Part shown: in pieces, positions 62,773-64,000 of the stretch
Layout: each line of letters opens with the position of its first letter
Numbering within the stretch: position 1 is the stretch's first letter
Translations under genes and position numbers: made by a program
Assembly (NCBI RefSeq): GCF_014230055.1
Contig: NZ_JACHVA010000127.1
Location: 124,001 to 188,000, forward strand
Length of the DNA: 64,000 bases
Origin: Puniceicoccus vermicola
GTDB taxonomy: Bacteria; Verrucomicrobiota; Verrucomicrobiia; Opitutales; Puniceicoccaceae
Direction: 5' to 3'
The notes under the pieces: model-generated
Told to the model about the DNA's origin: nothing
Seen by the model: the letters and a program-made list of their open reading frames with translations, nothing else
Database searches by the model: none

Positions 62773-64000
62773 CTATTTTCCGGTCAGTGCCTTATTGACC
62801 AGTGCAGCTTGCTCTTCCTTGTGACGGGCAAGAAAACCGGTTGCCGGGCTCGCACTGGCCGGGCGCCCCGCATATTCCGGGACGAAGCCAAAGACCTCTT
62901 CCAAGCGAGTCGTCAAGAAAGTCCATGCCCCCATGTTCTGAGGTTCTTCCTGGCACCATACCACCCGTTTGAAGTTCGGATAGTTCGAAACGATCTCCTT
63001 CATGAGCTTCGTGTTGAATGGGAAATACTGCTCCACCCGAATGATGGCGACATTATCAATCCCCTGCTCTTCCTTCGCCTCGAGAATATCGTAATAAACC
63101 TTCCCCGAGCAGAGAACCAAAGTCTTCGCCTTCTTCGGCGCATTCTTGTCGTCCAGAATCGAATTGAAACAAGTATCGGTAAAATCTTCTCGATACGATA
63201 CGGCTCGCTTGTGGCGCAATAGGCTCTTCGGCGTCAGAATGATCAACGGCTTGCTGAATTTCCGCTTCATCTGTCGCCGCAGCACATGGAAATATTGAGC
63301 CGGAGTCGTCAAATTACAGACCTGAATATTATTCTCGGCACAATTCTGGAGGAACCGTTCCGGACGTGCTGAGGAATGCTCAGGCCCCTGCCCTTCATAA
63401 CCGTGAGGCAACAAGAGAACGATGCCACTGATCCGCTGCCACTTGGATTCGCTGGCGAAGATAAACTGGTCAATGACGACCTGCGCACCATTCACAAAAT
63501 CACCGAATTGGGCCTCCCAAAGACTCAGCATCTCGGGATACTCGAGCGAATAGCCATAGTCAAAACCGAGAACAGCCGCTTCCGAAAGCAGGGAGTTGTG
63601 AACACAGAACTGTGCCTGGTCCTCACTGATGTGGCTAAACGGGACGTAGCGTTCACGGGTTTCCATATCATAGAAAGCCGCGTGACGTTGGCTGAAGGTC
63701 CCCCGCTCACTGTCTTGACCGGAGAGACGCACCGGAGTTCCCTCCCGGAGGAGAGTTCCGAAGGCTAAACCTTCTCCAAAAGCCCAATCGACCCCCTTGT
63801 CCTCATCGAACGCCTTCCGTTTCGTCTTCAACTGGCGCTCGATCTTCCGATTCATATCAAAGTCATCGGGGATGTGCGTCAGCACGTGGGCCACGGACTC
63901 CAGTTCCTTTTCGGAAACCTTTGTCTCAATCGTGTCGAAGTTATACCCAGGCTGAAAAACAGCGTTCGATTCCGCGAAAACTTCCTTGTGAGATTCGGGT
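62773..64000 (-). CDS. sucA: 2-oxoglutarate dehydrogenase E1, C-terminal part
   Basis: Partial: the reading frame stays open through the window end at 64000, so only the C-terminal ~408 residues are seen. Thiamine-diphosphate E1 marks include the substrate-binding/PP-binding region [62 protein letters not shown] and the C-terminal [12 protein letters not shown]. The window lacks the N-terminal half. Enzyme decarboxylates 2-oxoglutarate in the TCA cycle and feeds SucB encoded directly downstream. Confidence 0.95.
   Translation of the reverse strand, partial: PESHKEVFAESNAVFQPGYNFDTIETKVSEKELESVAHVLTHIPDDFDMNRKIERQLKTKRKAFDEDKGVDWAFGEGLAFGTLLREGTPVRLSGQDSERGTFSQRHAAFYDMETRERYVPFSHISEDQAQFCVHNSLLSEAAVLGFDYGYSLEYPEMLSLWEAQFGDFVNGAQVVIDQFIFASESKWQRISGIVLLLPHGYEGQGPEHSSARPERFLQNCAENNIQVCNLTTPAQYFHVLRRQMKRKFSKPLIILTPKSLLRHKRAVSYREDFTDTCFNSILDDKNAPKKAKTLVLCSGKVYYDILEAKEEQGIDNVAIIRVEQYFPFNTKLMKEIVSNYPNFKRVVWCQEEPQNMGAWTFLTTRLEEVFGFVPEYAGRPASASPATGFLARHKEEQAALVNKALTGK

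Noticed and set aside
1-64000. CRISPR arrays, rRNA operons, prophage or integrase-bounded islands
   Set aside because: None seen: no regular direct repeats with spacers, no rRNA-like stretches, and no integrase or phage structural genes. The only mobile genes are the RAYTs.

Overview
The window is a gene-dense bacterial chromosome segment of medium-high G+C. It has no rRNA, no CRISPR array and no prophage. The gene set suggests a Gram-negative, respiring heterotroph of the PVC group, most likely a Verrucomicrobiota member (Opitutae/Puniceicoccales-like). That placement is an inference from an H1-like Lys/Ala-rich protein, a copper-type formylglycine-generating enzyme, several REP-associated transposase (RAYT) copies, an atypical FtsY switch motif, and weak or absent Shine-Dalgarno sequences at many starts. 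It is not a proven assignment.

Layout. 1-9.7 kb: topoisomerase III, RAYT copy 1, an aldo/keto reductase, a fused hydantoinase/5-oxoprolinase and a formylglycine-generating enzyme. 9.8-18.2 kb: a single type IV pilin-like gene with its own terminator, then a glycan-assembly region. In that region a + strand group (GT-C, GT2, GT39) converges on a - strand group (flippase-like UPF0104, methyltransferase, GT4, small unknown protein). 18.2-28.6 kb: housekeeping genes (rsmD, ClC channel, cydAB, galM, an aminotransferase with dgkA, a DNA-binding H1-like protein, a LolA-like secreted protein, secG).

28.7-37.4 kb is the most distinctive part: a co-directional run of eight genes that looks like an arsenosugar biosynthesis locus. 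The order is TetR regulator, DUF547 protein, ArsS radical SAM enzyme, ArsM arsenite methyltransferase, a large flavoprotein/membrane/ferredoxin fusion, a purine nucleoside phosphorylase, a TIGR04282-type sugar-transfer protein and a CodA-like deaminase. A working model is that ArsM methylates As(III) and ArsS transfers the 5'-deoxyadenosyl group of SAM to dimethylarsenic. The phosphorylase would release adenine, the TIGR04282 protein would modify the sugar, the fusion protein would supply electrons, and the deaminase would process a released base or related compound. Only the ArsM and ArsS roles rest on established family knowledge.

37.4-52.1 kb: RAYT copy 2, an M16 protease, an ndk-ribB-ribH-nusB-ftsY run, aroB, a cellulose-synthase-like GT2 overlapping a GT-C/TIGR04283 fusion, tyrS and RAYT copy 3. 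52.2-64 kb: a methyltransferase, a glutathionyl-hydroquinone reductase, purE-purK-hemY, a transcription unit rpsU-tRNA-Val(GAC)-terminator, a cytochrome c/PQQ-type sugar dehydrogenase, a frameshifted OsmC gene, an AguB-like amidase, and sucA (cut by the window end)-sucB.

The three RAYT copies are almost identical and share a noncoding block 30-31 nt before their start codons. The only stretch over 300 bases without a gene lies between purE and the tRNA (57121-57788).
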